Assembly: GCA_026874595.1 (NCBI GenBank) | Contig: CM049321.1 | Span: forward strand, 16,127,979 to 16,191,978 | Origin: Sipunculus nudus | Taxonomy: Eukaryota > Annelida > Sipuncula > Golfingiida > Sipunculidae | Length of the DNA stretch: 64,000 bases | Direction of reading: 5' to 3' | In this document: positions 37,140 to 48,891 of the stretch, in pieces | Layout of the letters: each line of letters starts with the position of its first letter | Numbering within the stretch: position 1 is the stretch's first letter | The notes under the pieces: model-generated | Told to the model about the DNA's origin: nothing | The model's database searches: none | The model's input: only the letters and a program-made list of their open reading frames with translations | Program-made: the position numbers and the translations under genes

Positions 37140-39380
37140 TGAAAACCAGTATTTTTCATCTAATATTTGATCTTACATATATGTTATACGTGAATAAAAT
37201 TTATTGCTACCGATTGTTGTGTTTTATTTATTTATTTTTTTTTATTATTATGGAATGAGGCTTTTAATATTAACTGGAACTTTATCGTCATTACTTGTGA
37301 GAAAATAATTTTCTAACATTGATTGATATTGACAGGACTTACTCCTCTCGACGTATACATTTCTGCACTAGGACCGTTATTTTATTAATAACACACTCTT
37401 TCCGTGATATTTAAATAATCGCTTATGGAATTAATAATATTTTGATATCTAGTTTAAGCTTTGTTTAACATTTTTAATGAGCGTTACCAAATATGACAAA
37501 TAAATGCATGATATTATATACGCCTTAAGATTAGTAGTTGGGCTAATTTCTGTGATGCAAATGTTACAGGAACAGAGATTGGTTGATATCGCTGAGCCCC
37601 CGACCTTGACCCGTTACTTTTATCGTCTGGGTGTGTAACGGACACGTCATTATCCTCGGTCCTGGGCCTATGATAGACCAATGTGGACCGGATTTAGAAT
37701 GCATATGTAGGTTCACTGAAAGTACGGCACAATAGAAACTCCATGAATTCCGTCATTTTATGGGCACTGCTATTGATAAAAGGATATATAAATAAATGTT
37801 CCAGCAGAAAAATAAGGTAAATTAAGTAAAACTAGCTCCGGTCTTATGGTCATAGCAATAAATATGCCTAAATCATAAGAACTTGTAAGTGACACAAGGC
37901 GTACAGGAAGCAGACGATTTTAAAGTATTTCTGTGGACTTCGATTAATACATACAAATGTTATTGTTTCTGCTCATCCAGAACATTGCTTGTTCAAATTA
38001 CGGTTTTCCCTTGTCTCCCTGTTTTTTTTCTGTTTTGGCTGTTATATTTCATCTTCAGGCAAGCCATCGACCTATGGTCGTCTAGTTTGGTTACTTAGTT
38101 GGTTATTATTTTTACAGAAAGGGAGTCTCGTGAAATTTGTGGAGGGATAAGGTAACACCCAAAGAACAATTTATTAACTGATTGATGATGTATTCATTTT
38201 ATTAATTAATAATAACATTTAAAATTATTTTTCCTTCCACAATGGAATTTGTCTATTTTGGCCGAGGACCGTTGTTATTGACCGCCTTTGTTCTTGCTTC
38301 CAGGGCTGACCTGTGATCCGATCACTGAGTGGATATTTCTGTCTAACACATCAAATTTTCATAAATATCCTTGCGGAGGTATATATGCAATTTCAGACCT
38401 TCTATTTTTCCATATTATATACTAGCACAATGTTTGGTAATAATCATTCAGTTCTACATAAATCTTCGATAGTTACAAAAGTGGTTTGAAGTCAAATATA
38501 TTCAACTGTACTTTACTATTAGAATAGCTATTTATTTTTCTCATAAAAGATAATAGTGAACAGCGAAGTTGTGGTTTATCCGCAGTTTTTTTGCATATTA
38601 CAAAACTTTGCAGACTGAGATTTCAGGGTGCGATGAGTACATGCTTATTTTCACCCATGTAGGTGTTGAGGTGTCAGCTTAAGCTAGCTTCCCATATTTC
38701 AACTTATTAATCATGGACGACAACATCAATAATTTACGGCGATTCTCTTTATTTTAATTATGGTTATCAGGAGTAAGACACAGCAAGAATAATGATGGAT
38801 CGAAAAATGTTGTGTTAAAAGAAGTCGTTAAGACTCCCCAAAATGACAACAATGAATGATTAATCATATTACATCAGCAGAGGCCGGTACGTTTGTGTTC
38901 CATTTAAAATGAAGCAGTGTTGTAATTATACCCAGCCCCCACATGTAATTTACTGCAGAGAAGTGGACGGAAAACCTTTAGTAAAATACAAGACAGCTGA
39001 AAATTGGCTAATCATATTTCATTTTGTTGTCACTTTTAATAAATCGTGTGTCAGATTTGAAACCACGTGACTACAATACACAACACAAAAGTAAACTAGT
39101 CTGATACCCTTCTCATTTCTGATATAAATGATCGACGGAATTCATAAATTAACGACCGGGCGGATAGAAGGTGGAGGGATTCAGTCATCATTCACAAACA
39201 CAACCAAAATACAATACTAGATGTAGGCAATCGCAAAGCTATCACTGAAAGCCTCCTCCGGAAGCCCGCAACTGAGCGATAATGGGGAATCCGTTATGGA
39301 CTGTACGACCGAGGGAATGAGGTCAAGGTCAATAATAGATATCAGGTGCAAATCTGTGACCCAGGAAGTTGTGCCCAAAT
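37140..39380. other. Intergenic sequence, no gene recognised
   Basis: AT-rich, without a splice-bounded open frame. An isolated AGGTCAAGGTCA pair lies near 39321, resembling the half-site clusters of 36 kb. Confidence 0.45.
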
Positions 39381-39385
39381 ATTAG

Positions 39386-39475
39386 GGCCTACTCGAAAAT
39401 TCGAATATGGTTTCGGTTCCGGGATTTCTGTATAGTTTCGACTTGTATTTATAAGTGGACGGTTTCCTTTTAATA
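39386..39475. repeat. Diverged relative of the foldback arm at 41538
   Basis: Contains CCTACTCGAAAATTCGAA, TTCGGTTCCGGG and TAAGTGGACGGTTTCC, paralleling the outer ~70 bp of the foldback arm (CCCACTCGAAAATTCGAA, TGGTTCCGGGAAACC). It lies on the other side of the 180-bp array. Confidence 0.65.
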
Positions 39476-39480
39476 GAAAA

Positions 39481-41475
39481 ACTAGATGTGTCGGAACGAC
39501 ACGAATGCCCCCGCCTGGGACAAATTAGAAACATTTGTTAAATCTTGTAAATTTTTTTAAGTTCAGGAGGTGTTGTATGGTCAAAAGTAGGTCAACAAGG
39601 GCAAAATGCAACTTGATCTGTAACGGGTCTTATCAAGCAACACAACAAAAATCAGGCCAGTATCTGCAGGCATTGTGAAATAGGTCCATAAATGTGCATT
39701 TTTCATAAAAATTCTGTCTTTTATGAAATTTTCAATGTTCAGGATCTGTCATATGGTCAAAAATAGGTTAACTGGGACGAAACGCGAACTCGATCTGTAA
39801 GTGGTCATTATGCGCCCACAGACCAAACATAAGGCCAGAATCTGTAAGCATTGCATTGCGAAACTAGAATATTAGCAAAAGCTGATAATCAGTTATAAAA
39901 ATAAATTGGACAGGTATGTACCTTGTTTCATAACAATTCACCAAATGCTATCTGAGAAATAAGCTCCTAAGTTTTTTTCTATACCAAGCTCTGTGACCTT
40001 GAAAAGTAGGTCAATACCACCCATCTTTGAACTTGACCAAGATTTTGTAAATATAGTGCAATAGCACTGAAGTAATGAAGTTCCTGTGTTGAATACCTTT
40101 GGAGATACCCTACACAAAAGGCCAAAATTGAAAAATCTGATTAAATTTCATTAAAAAATCAGAAATTGCAGGTGGCGCCACCAAAATTGTGCAGCACGTA
40201 CAGACCATCAGTCCCAATGAGTCCCAATAAGTTTTGTGAAAATCCACACAATGGTTCCTGAGATATAAGCTCCTGAGTGTTTTTCTATAATCAGCTCTAA
40301 AATGTAGAAATTGGGTCAAGGTCACCTATCTTCGAACTTAATCTCAATTTTATCGATATACATCTTCACTGATGAAATAAAATTCCAATAGTGAATCCTT
40401 TATACATATCCCGCTCACAAGGTAAAAGTTAACAGACGCGGAACGGACGGACGGACGGACACCGGACAGACATATGGACGAGCAGATAGACGGACAGCTT
40501 GGGTGACGACAATAGCCCATCAGCCTATGAGCTGAGGGCTAAAAACGGCTGTACATGTACATTTGTCGTGAAAATTTTTATTTTTCATGAAATTTTCTAT
40601 GTTTAGGAGCCGTAAAACAATAAAAAGTAGGTCAACCAGGACGAAACGCGAACTCCATCTGTAACTGGTCATTATCTGCCCACACACCAAAAATCAGGCC
40701 AATATCTGCAGGCATTGCAAACAAAAGTCCGTACATGTGGATTTGTCATGAAAATTTCTATTTTTAATGAAATTTTCTAGGTTAAGGAGCCGTAAAACGG
40801 TCAAAAGTAGGTCAAACGGGACGAAATGCGAACTCGATCTGTAACTGGTTATTATCTGCCCACACACCAAAAATCAGGCCAATATCTGCAGGCATTGCGA
40901 AAAAAAGTCCATACATGTGTATTTGTCATGAAAATTTCTATTTTTAATGAAATTTTCTAAGTTTAGGAGCCGTAAAACAGTCAAAAGTAGGTCAACCGGG
41001 ACGAAACGCGAACTCGATCTGTAACTGGTCATTATCTGCCCACACACCAAAAATCAGGCCAATATCTGCAGGCATTGCAAACAAAAGTCCGTACATGTGC
41101 ATTTGTCATGAAAATTTCTATTTTTCATGAAATTTTCTAGGTTAAGGAGCCGTAAAACGGTCAAAAGTAGGTCAAACGGGACGAAATGCGAACTCGATCT
41201 GTAACTGGCTATTATCTGCCCACACACCAAAAATCAGGCCAATATCTGCAGGCATTGCGAAAAAAAGTCCATACATGTGTATTTGTCATGAAAATTTCTA
41301 TTTTTAATGAAATTTTCTAAGTTTAGGAGCCGTAAAACGGTCAAAAATAGGTCAACTGGGATGAAACGCAAACTCGATCTGTATTTTGTCATTATCTGCC
41401 CACACACCAAAAATCAGGCCAATATCTACAGGCATTGCGAAAAAAGTCCGTACAACTGTTTGATTTCGGAATGAC
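39481..41475. repeat. 180-bp tandem array (360-bp higher-order), split by an insertion
   Basis: Five right-hand units start at about 40621, 40801, 40981, 41161 and 41341, exactly 180 bp apart. Two more diverged units lie at about 39581 and 39757. Alternate units share diagnostic variants (GTCAAACGGGACGAAATGCG at 40811 and 41171 against GACGAAACGCG at 40631 and 40991; GCGAAAAAAAGTCCATACAT against GCAAACAAAAGTCCGTACAT), so the repeat evolved as a 360-bp dimer. The array starts after ATGCCCCCGCC (about 39507) and ends with a GGAC/GGAAGGAC run (41473-41500) and ATGCCCCGCCC. That framing suggests it is the interior of a larger mobile element. No protein is encoded. Confidence 0.9.
39865..40548. 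mobile_element. Element inserted within the 180-bp array
   Basis: The array sequence breaks after GCATTGCGAAAC and resumes at CGGCTGTACATGTACATTTG. The intervening ~680 bp has two internal repeats about 310 bp apart (AATAAGCTCCTAAGTTTTTT at 39957 and ATATAAGCTCCTGAGTGTTT at 40263). It ends with a GGAC-rich tract (40443-40495) and TGAGCTGAGGGCTAAAAA. Several AGGTCA motifs occur. No coding capacity or clear terminal repeats were resolved, so the boundaries are approximate. Confidence 0.6.
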
Positions 41476-41535
41476 GGAAGGACGGAAGGACGGACATGGG
41501 TAAAACTATATGCCCCGCCCACTTTGTTGCGGGGG
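41476..41535. other. GGAC-rich tract and CCCCGC/GCGGGG hairpin
   Basis: The tail of the array reads GGAAGGACGGAAGGACGGAC, followed by GCCCCGCCCACTTTGTTGCG plus GGGG. In the latter, CCCCGC can pair with GCGGGG across a 10-base loop. A 3' hairpin of this type is seen in some rolling-circle (Helitron-like) elements, but the expected CTRR end is not evident. Confidence 0.4.
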
Positions 41536-41537
41536 AA

Positions 41538-42076
41538 AAGCGCCCACTCGAAAATTCGAAACTGGTTCCGGGAAACCGTTCACTTAAAAATAGCGAAACT
41601 GAAACTGGTTTTGGCGAAACATGCCAACATAAATCTACGAAGATGGATAAAGTGGTATGGATACCAAAGAAGTGTAAATTGTGATTATTTTATTAGTGGA
41701 TATTGTTGATGCCTAATAGAGTAAAATAAGCAATGATTGAGGTATAAAAATTCTGTCTAAAGGCATGGATCGCTAACTTTTGATAATATTTTCATAATTA
41801 ATTCCTTTAACTATATTAAATAATTTATGATGTTATCATATTTTTATAAAAATTTAGACAGAATTTTTATACCTCAATCATTGCTTATTTTACTCTATTA
41901 GGCATCAACAATATCCACTAATAAAATAATCACAATTTACACTTCTTTGGTATCCATACCACTTTATCCATCTTCGTAGATTTATGTTGGCATGTTTCGC
42001 CAAAACCAGTTTCAGTTTCGCTATTTTTAAGTGAACGGTTTCCCGGAACCAGTTTCGAATTTTCGAGTGGGCGCTT
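41538..42076. mobile_element. Foldback element with 224-bp arms identical by eye
   Basis: The left arm is 41538-41761 and the right arm 41853-42076, exact reverse complements as far as can be read. The loop is 91 bp (41762-41852). Ends are AAGCGCCCACTCGAAAATTC and its complement. No gene is encoded: the two overlapping plus-strand open frames of about 60 codons lie wholly within one arm. No target-site duplication is obvious beside it. A related, diverged fragment is at 39386-39475. A young foldback MITE, or a local inverted duplication, both fit. Confidence 0.9.
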
Positions 42077-42178
42077 AATTACCTCTTGAAAATCAGCCAT
42101 ATGGGGGATCTAGCGCAAACAGAAAATGACTGAAGAAAGAAGATAAAAAATAAAAATCGACGAGTTTGCAATTGAAAG

Positions 42179-42612
42179 CAGGCGCAGATCCAGGTTTTTG
42201 CGTGGAAGTGTCAACGGGTGTCATGCATAAAATTGTCTCAAAAAAAGGTCGTTGGATATGAGCGGGGGATGGGGATCTCGACCCCGAAAAACCCCCGTCA
42301 TGCATAAGATTTGTCTAAAAAAAGGTCGTTGGTTGAGAGCCGGGGGGGGGGGGGATGTTCAACCCCCAAACCAGAATCGGATCCAAGGGTGGGGTCCAGG
42401 TGGTCCGGACTGCCCCCCCCCCCTTTTTTTCAGCCGCCGCAATCCTTAGACCAATTTTTTTATATGGACCCCTCCCCCTTTTCCGGACTTAGGGACCTTT
42501 TGTATGGTATTATCATTACTCCACGAGGGTTGTACCCGTCCTCCTTTTCCTAAATCCTGGATGCGCCCCTGCAACCCCCCTCCCCCCCCCCCCCTCTGGA
42601 TCCGTTCCTGCA
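42179..42612. mobile_element. Nested GGATCC-type MITEs with poly-C/G tracts
   Basis: The left end CAGGCGCAGATCCAGG (42179-42194) faces CCTGGATGCGCCCCTG (42556-42571). Reverse-complemented, the latter is CAGGGGCGCATCCAGG, which matches at 13 of 16 positions. A second right-type end, CTGGATCCGTTCCTG, lies at 42596-42610, and an internal GGATCC-containing end lies near 42379. C or G runs of 11-13 lie at 42342-42354, 42413-42423 and 42582-42594. An internal ~72-bp direct duplication (GTCATGCATAA and AAAAAAAGGTCGTTGG at 42222 and 42297) is present. Same terminus family as 22079-22264. Confidence 0.6.
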
Positions 42613-42779
42613 AAAGGGTGATTGGTCCACCCACCAAAACAAAATTATCCAACAAACTGCATATTGGGCATGACGCTCGGCTGAACTTAACAATAGGGGA
42701 GATCCATGAATTAATAACAAATGTTATGATCTGGTGAAAAATGAATTGATAAGGAACCTTGAACAATGAATAGAATGAC

Positions 42780-43800
42780 TTCTAGAGTGCTCAAATAGGT
42801 GTTTTCTCCGTAGGCCTTAGAAAATAGGATACAGCAAACTTATTTAGGTTTTCCAAGAAGATTTTACCAAGAACTCCCTAGATTCAACGCTCTATATCCA
42901 ACTGCTTAGATCTGAGCCCATCAAACTTATCTGGTGCTAAATGCTCACAGAATATGGCTCACAGTGACCTTATTTAGGGTTCCCAAGAAGATTTTACAGG
43001 GCCCTCCCTGGATTTTAATTTTATTAGAACTTTCTAGGTCCAACTGCTACCGTTTTTGCTCGTCTTACTAATAGGGTGCTAAAATCATGTTCTTTCACAA
43101 AGCTCACAGAATATAGTCATGGTGACCTAATTTTGGTTGTACAAGGAGACATTACAATCACGTTCCTGGATCCAACATTTAAGATCATGGCCACGCCTGA
43201 CTTTCAGGGTGCTCAATATTAGGTTTTTCGTTCTTGCCCCACAGAATATAGGGCATCATGCGCCAGTCGCAGGTATTGAAAGAGGTTTGCCCAAAACCTC
43301 CATGAATTTTAAGTTACGAGGTTTTAGGTCCAACTGTTAGGCTTTGTACCCATCTGACTTTCATGGTACTAATATCATGTTTTTTACCCTATAGCTCACA
43401 GAATATATGCCACATGGACCTTATTTCAAGATTTAAAGAGACGTGCCAAGGACTCCCTGGATTTTACAATAGAAGGTTCTATGTCCAACAATTAAATTTT
43501 GTGCCCTGTGTAACTGTCTGGGAGCTCATTATCACGTTGTTTGCTAGTAGCTCGTAGAATATAGGTCACCATGACCTAATTCCAGGTTTCGGAGAAAAAT
43601 TGTCCAAGAGTTCTCTAGAATATATGTTAGAAGATTCCAAAGAAAATGGATCCAATTTGTACCCTGTCTGTCTGGGTGCTAAAAATCATGTTTTTTGGTC
43701 CATGGCCTAATTTTAGGTTCCCAAGGCGATTTGGCCAGAACCTCTTAGAGTGTTGCCTTAGAAGATTCTATGCCTCGAAGATACGATTTGTGCAAACATA
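42780..43800. repeat. Diverged ~150-bp tandem repeat, 6-7 units
   Basis: Landmark CTCACAGAATAT recurs at about 42943, 43102, 43239, 43395 and 43550, with TAGGTCCAACTG, CTGACTTTCAGGGTGCT and CCTCCCTGGATTTT-like phrases in constant order. Short plus-strand open frames in successive units are echoes of the repeat, and each ends within its own unit. An old satellite-like array is the best reading. Confidence 0.85.
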
Positions 43801-44061
43801 TTTGATAATTTACTCCCAACCGCTAGAATACACCTAATAACCCTTGATAAAAATCTGAAACAAGAATAAAACCATGCATATAACATCCAGAAAGCATAAT
43901 AATAACATACAGTTCATTATTATCATTTTCTAACATTCACCTCGGAATAACCTAGTCCAATGAAGGGTCAGTCGTTTTACAACTAATGATAAAAAGGATT
44001 TTTTATATACCGTGGAGTATCACTGCAGTCATTTATCAGCTATATGGCAAAAAAAAAAGAT

Positions 44062-44277
44062 AAGGTATGGTTCTCAGGCATTGCCCGCGTCAGTATTAAT
44101 CCTCCGTATCAAAATATTTATTTTGGTTTTTATCTTTCAAGAAGATAAAAATAAAACAATTTTGATCTTCCTTTGTTATATTGTGCTTTTATCTGTTCAG
44201 CAAAAAAAAATCTGTCATTTATATGCTTTCGCCCGCCCGCACTGGTTTCTGAAAAAAGTGCCTGAGAACCAATCCTT
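44062..44277. mobile_element. TIR MITE, copy 2
   Basis: Begins AAGGTATGGTTCTCAGGCA, identical to the left end at 32245, and ends GTGCCTGAGAACCAATCCTT, a diverged right end. It is 216 bp long, shorter than copy 1, with interior segments in the same order. It lies in the same orientation as copy 1. Confidence 0.87.
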
Positions 44278-45860
44278 TTTTTGCCTAATGTGAAGAAGAA
44301 ACGCTGCTGTGGTTGTGAAAGTGTGAAATAATTATCAGTAGCAGATTGACTTATGCAAAGTAATATTGTGTTCAGAACTTTGAGGCCGCCTCGGAATATC
44401 CTCTGTTACAATTTTGAAATATTTGATATGTAGAAATTACTATAGAGACTGATGCTGGACTGTTTGCCATATATTAGTGGTCAACATTGGTTGTAAAATC
44501 ATGTTCTATGATAAAAAAATGAACGATGATCGATTATTAATCGATTATTTCATGTAATTTCTATATAACAGTGAAATATGCTTTATAGAATTATACGTGA
44601 AAGACCTGCCGAATGATTCAATCTGACTTGTAGAAATTATTGCCAAGTTCTATACACCTTTTTGTTGCACAAGGTTTTTTTTTTTTTTTTTTTTTTGCTC
44701 CCCGTCTTTCTTTTTCATTTGTCAGGATTATAGGATTTTCTTCTGTTAAATATGACTTCGTTGCATGTTTGTTATCGATGATGCAAAACTGCAACTTATT
44801 TAATTGATCATGAAAGAAAATAACCAATCATCGATATAATCGCCATACCACTAGTACATTTAGCTCGCCAACAAGACACTCCCTAGCTCCACAAGAAAAT
44901 GGTTGATAAGCACTAGGTTATATTTCAAAGTACAGCTGACCTATATTTGTGTAGCTGTATATTTAAATGCGCAATTGCGCATTTCTAAAGTTTAAAGTTT
45001 TCGGCCTATCACAGACTGAAAATCCATTTTTATTCCCATGAGGGAACAATTGAATTTCATCTATCAGTCACATCAAAGCCATAAACCATATATTGTGCTC
45101 TGTTATAAGTTTGCAAACATCAAGTTATATTTTTCCATTTATTGTATATATTTTTATATTTTAATTCACTAGCTCTATATAAAACTTATCAACTAATAAA
45201 TGTAAAGCCTTTTAATTAAAAGGCCTTTGTTTCTGGTTACCTTTTACCTTCTATTTTTTTTTTAAATATACCCTGATTTGCATCATTACCGATCCGTATA
45301 GAAAATTAATTTACTTCGCCATTCATCCTTGTTTGCTCCTATAAAACTTATTCGAACAATAAAAAAATACGTCTGTGTGTTATGACATGAGTTCTCTATG
45401 GTCCTGTGTTTCTGACAAAACGTTAGCCCCGCTCCAGCCAAAGTTTGAAGTTACAGGCCATTTGGGAATTCGGGTAACATCGCCAAGCCTGTTATAAAAA
45501 GGAACCGTTGAAAACAACCCCGGGTAATTAGCGTGTCCAGATTTCCTTTGTCTACTGTGATGTTTTACTTAAGGCTTTCAGGAGCGTCCCATGTGACTTC
45601 ATACTTGGTCTGGGAATAATCTATCACACATTCCGGGTCTCACTAATAGCGGCCTCTCAGCGAGAGAGCAGGGGTCCTTTGATGAAACACGCTGATTTTG
45701 GAGTATGAACTCTCTCGGTAAATCACACAAAAGAAAGACCCACAAAAGGCTTGTCCATTTCTTTTACAAGCGATGAGGTTTACTGCCCCGGTGATGTTAG
45801 ACTTCTCTTTCTTAAGACCCTGTGACAAAATGCTGACGATGAGCAAACGAGAAATACTGT
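44278..45860. other. Intergenic sequence, no gene recognised
   Basis: Contains a ~23-base T run at about 44673-44696. No coding or RNA gene signal recognised. Confidence 0.45.
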
Positions 45861-45863
45861 CCC

Positions 45864-45865
<2 letters not shown>

Positions 45866-45915
<50 letters not shown>

Positions 45916-46077
45916 GTTACTCTTTTAATTCTATATTTGGCACTTTATTTTATTATTGTCAATTTTCTCTGTTTGTCACATCTCTTCGTCTTCTTTATTT
46001 TTTGTTTGTTTTTCTCTCCTTCCTTCCTTTTGGAAAAAGGAAAAAGATCACTCTCTCTCTCTCTCTCTCTCTCTCGA

Positions 46078-46112
<35 letters not shown>

Positions 46113-46124
46113 TTCACACACACC
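45866..46124. repeat. (CT)n and (CT)n-(CA)n microsatellites
   Basis: CT run at 45866-45913, then a second CT run at 46051-46097 leading into a CA run to 46124. Sequence to about 46320 remains pyrimidine-rich on the plus strand. Overlapping low-complexity open frames are not genes. Confidence 0.95.
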
Positions 46125-46324
46125 TGTATGACACCTCTCTATCTTTCTATATATGCTACTCTCTGTACCCCCTTCTGTTTCAATATCTTTGTTTGATTCT
46201 CTCTGTTTCTCTCTGTTTCCTTTTCTTTCGTCTTTTGTCCTTCTACTTTTTTTCTGTTTTTCCGTTCCGTAAGTTTCTGTTTTTCCGACGTTCTATGGCT
46301 CTCTCTATGTCCAATACATGTGAA

Positions 46325-48420
46325 AAGAAGTTATTCATAAATTAAGGATACCTTTGAAAATTGTTGAGATAATAAGACTCACGTTAATGCTACAGGAACA
46401 CCATGCATCAGCGCAAAAAGGGTTTTTCCCTCCAAATAATGCAATGATGAAAACATATTAATACAAACAGGACCAAAGTTTTCATTTTCCGGAAAAAAAA
46501 CTTGACATCTTATATATATTCAAGATATGTTTCATTAATTTAATAACAGTGTTTAAGAAAATGTCAACATATGTATAATTATAAATTACGGTGGTTGTAC
46601 TCAAACTTTCTGACGCATCTTTTATGTTGCTACGCCCGAAAATGCCCGTTTTGGTCTTGAACGTGTCAACTCGGACCACCGGTGCACTCGCGGCCAATGT
46701 CAATTAGTCTCTTGGATAGGTCTCCCCGCACAATTGACCTGTCCATGAACTCTATGATACCTTAATCGCATATTCATTCAATGAATATTCATAAGCATTG
46801 GACTAACAAGCAACCAATCAGGTGACCGTAAACAATGTAAGCGTCAATCAACCGACCAAACCAAATATGCAAAATTTGACATAGTTCTGTCAAACAGTTC
46901 ACATTAAGTCTGTACCAGTACCCATGTCAGCATGTTCTCCGGGATATTTTTATTTATACAAAGGAGACAGTATAAAAAGTTGTAAGCTATAGGTTGCAGT
47001 CCTGAGCCATTCCTCCGATTACCGAGTAAATTATTATGTCTTAACTGGCACGTAATTCGTATGAAACAATTATTCTAAAATATTGCAAGACAGTTCATAA
47101 TGACTGCAATATCTGAAACAGTGGAGAACAGCGATACTTGTTGATTACGTCAGTCAGTACGACGTCATGCGTTAACAACCTTTGTAACGTCATTATTATG
47201 TTGTAAACAGGGTGCACCTGTTAACAGCTCTCGCTACCATGAGCATGGAAGACCTGTGTAGGAGCGTTTTGGGGGCTTATTATGATAATTAGTTTAGAAG
47301 GGCGTAGCATTTGGGCTGTGTTGGATAGGCAGCCGAAATAGCACGGACCTGGCCCAACGCAAGTATAAATTTGATATTTAAAATAATCGAGACCCGAGGG
47401 AGAGGAGGGCCCGTGGTTCATGATGTCGGTGAACTAGTTCATTGTCCAAATAATAGGTTACTTCCCTTGGGAAGATACTACCGCTGCGCAGAGAGAGCTG
47501 AATTACTAGTGATACAGAGTTTAAAGCTGAGCAGATGAACCAAATACCCAGAGGTCGGACCGCAGAGCCCATTACTTTCAAAACTAACTGACCGTCTGAG
47601 ATGATTAAAGTAACTGTAACGTTTCTTTCATATCTCTATATGTACAATAGTATGTGATATATTATCCAGAATAAATGACATTTACGTAATTAGGTATACA
47701 TCGCATGATAAGCCATTAAACATTTAGTTAACGTTGAGCAAAGCTGATCAAATGTACCTTAATGGATATTTGTCCTGAAGGTCAGTTTCAGAACGAGACA
47801 GCGGTGACCCGAACAGACAGAAAGCTTTTATCAGATGAATGAAGATTAGTATAGTATAAAAAGACTGTGGGGTCGCTTTGTATTACACAATGTATTTTAA
47901 AGGAAACAAACCCCACTTTTTTGTCAAAACTGACAAAACTGGGTGCTATATACTCGGTTGTTGTACATGTATATAGATCCAGGTGCATAACCTTGCAAAT
48001 CGGCTGCAAAGTGCTTTCAGGGAGGCGCCAATGTTGGTCATCCTGATGATCGGACATTGGAATATAAAGTAGAAAATATTTACATAGGATATTTTATTTG
48101 CAAATGATCTTTTTTATTTAGGCATACTACCGCATAAAATAAATCAATGGGTCGTAAGGCAAATCAATACAGGGAAAATCGAAATAGCGTAAAGGGAACC
48201 CACACTGCGCAAACTCGGACTCGCAAGAATACAGCTCTGTTGTTAAAAGATTGTTGGAGTCCAAATCTGACCCCAACAATGCACCAGTGCTTCTCAAAAT
48301 ATACCAGCGGCGTAGGTATAAATGTAGTGAAGAGGACAATGTATAGTCTGTTCAAGTGTGTTGGATAAGGATTGTTTAAAGGCCGCAGGAACTATTAAGG
48401 GTTTAAAAAAATCTTTTGCC
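46325..48420. other. Intergenic sequence, no gene recognised
   Basis: Has half-CRE-like GACGTCAT (47161) and AACGTCATT (47187) near each other but no identified transcript. Open frames here (for example 47788-48057) lack recognised domains. Confidence 0.4.
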
Positions 48421-48426
48421 GCCTGT

Positions 48427-48610
48427 GTTTGTATGAAATCGATGTTTGTATGTAATTAATGTCTTTATTAAATCAGTGTTTGTATGAAAGCTGTTTGTAT
48501 GAAATCGACGATTGTTTGAAAATGATTTTCGTTTGAAATCAACGTTTGTATGAAAAGGATGTTCATATTTCATCAATGTTTGATGAAATCAAGGTCTGTA
48601 GTAAATCAAT
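48427..48610. repeat. 17-bp minisatellite, about 11 units
   Basis: Consensus GTTTGTATGAAATCGAT. Nearly every unit is 17 bp, with a few 15-16-bp variants, and divergence increases to the right. Confidence 0.88.
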
Positions 48611-48851
48611 CTATAATTTGATCCAACTAGAACAGACACTGAGAGACTTATCTGGATTTAAAGCTGTCTATTCCACTTCTGTCTGTTTATAAAAAAGGGA
48701 AGTCATATTATCACTGCCATCACCGGGGGGAGGGTGGGGGTCCGTTTATATTATAAGAATTTGAAAATTTAACATAGCATTCAGTTTACTAATACATGGT
48801 ATTGGTAAATATGTTAAGAGTGTCTCTTAATCGAAACACATTAATTTCCAG

Positions 48852-48854
<3 letters not shown>

Positions 48855-48891
<37 letters not shown>

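Noticed and set aside
41496-41709. Two overlapping ~60-codon open frames
   Set aside because: They lie largely inside one arm of the perfect foldback and have no recognisable domain.
43137-43837. A repeat-containing gene from successive plus-strand open frames
   Set aside because: Each frame ends within its own ~150-bp repeat unit, and no donor/acceptor pairs join them.
45643-46345. Long Ser/Leu or Arg/Glu-rich open frames
   Set aside because: They are translations of (CT)n and (CA)n microsatellites.
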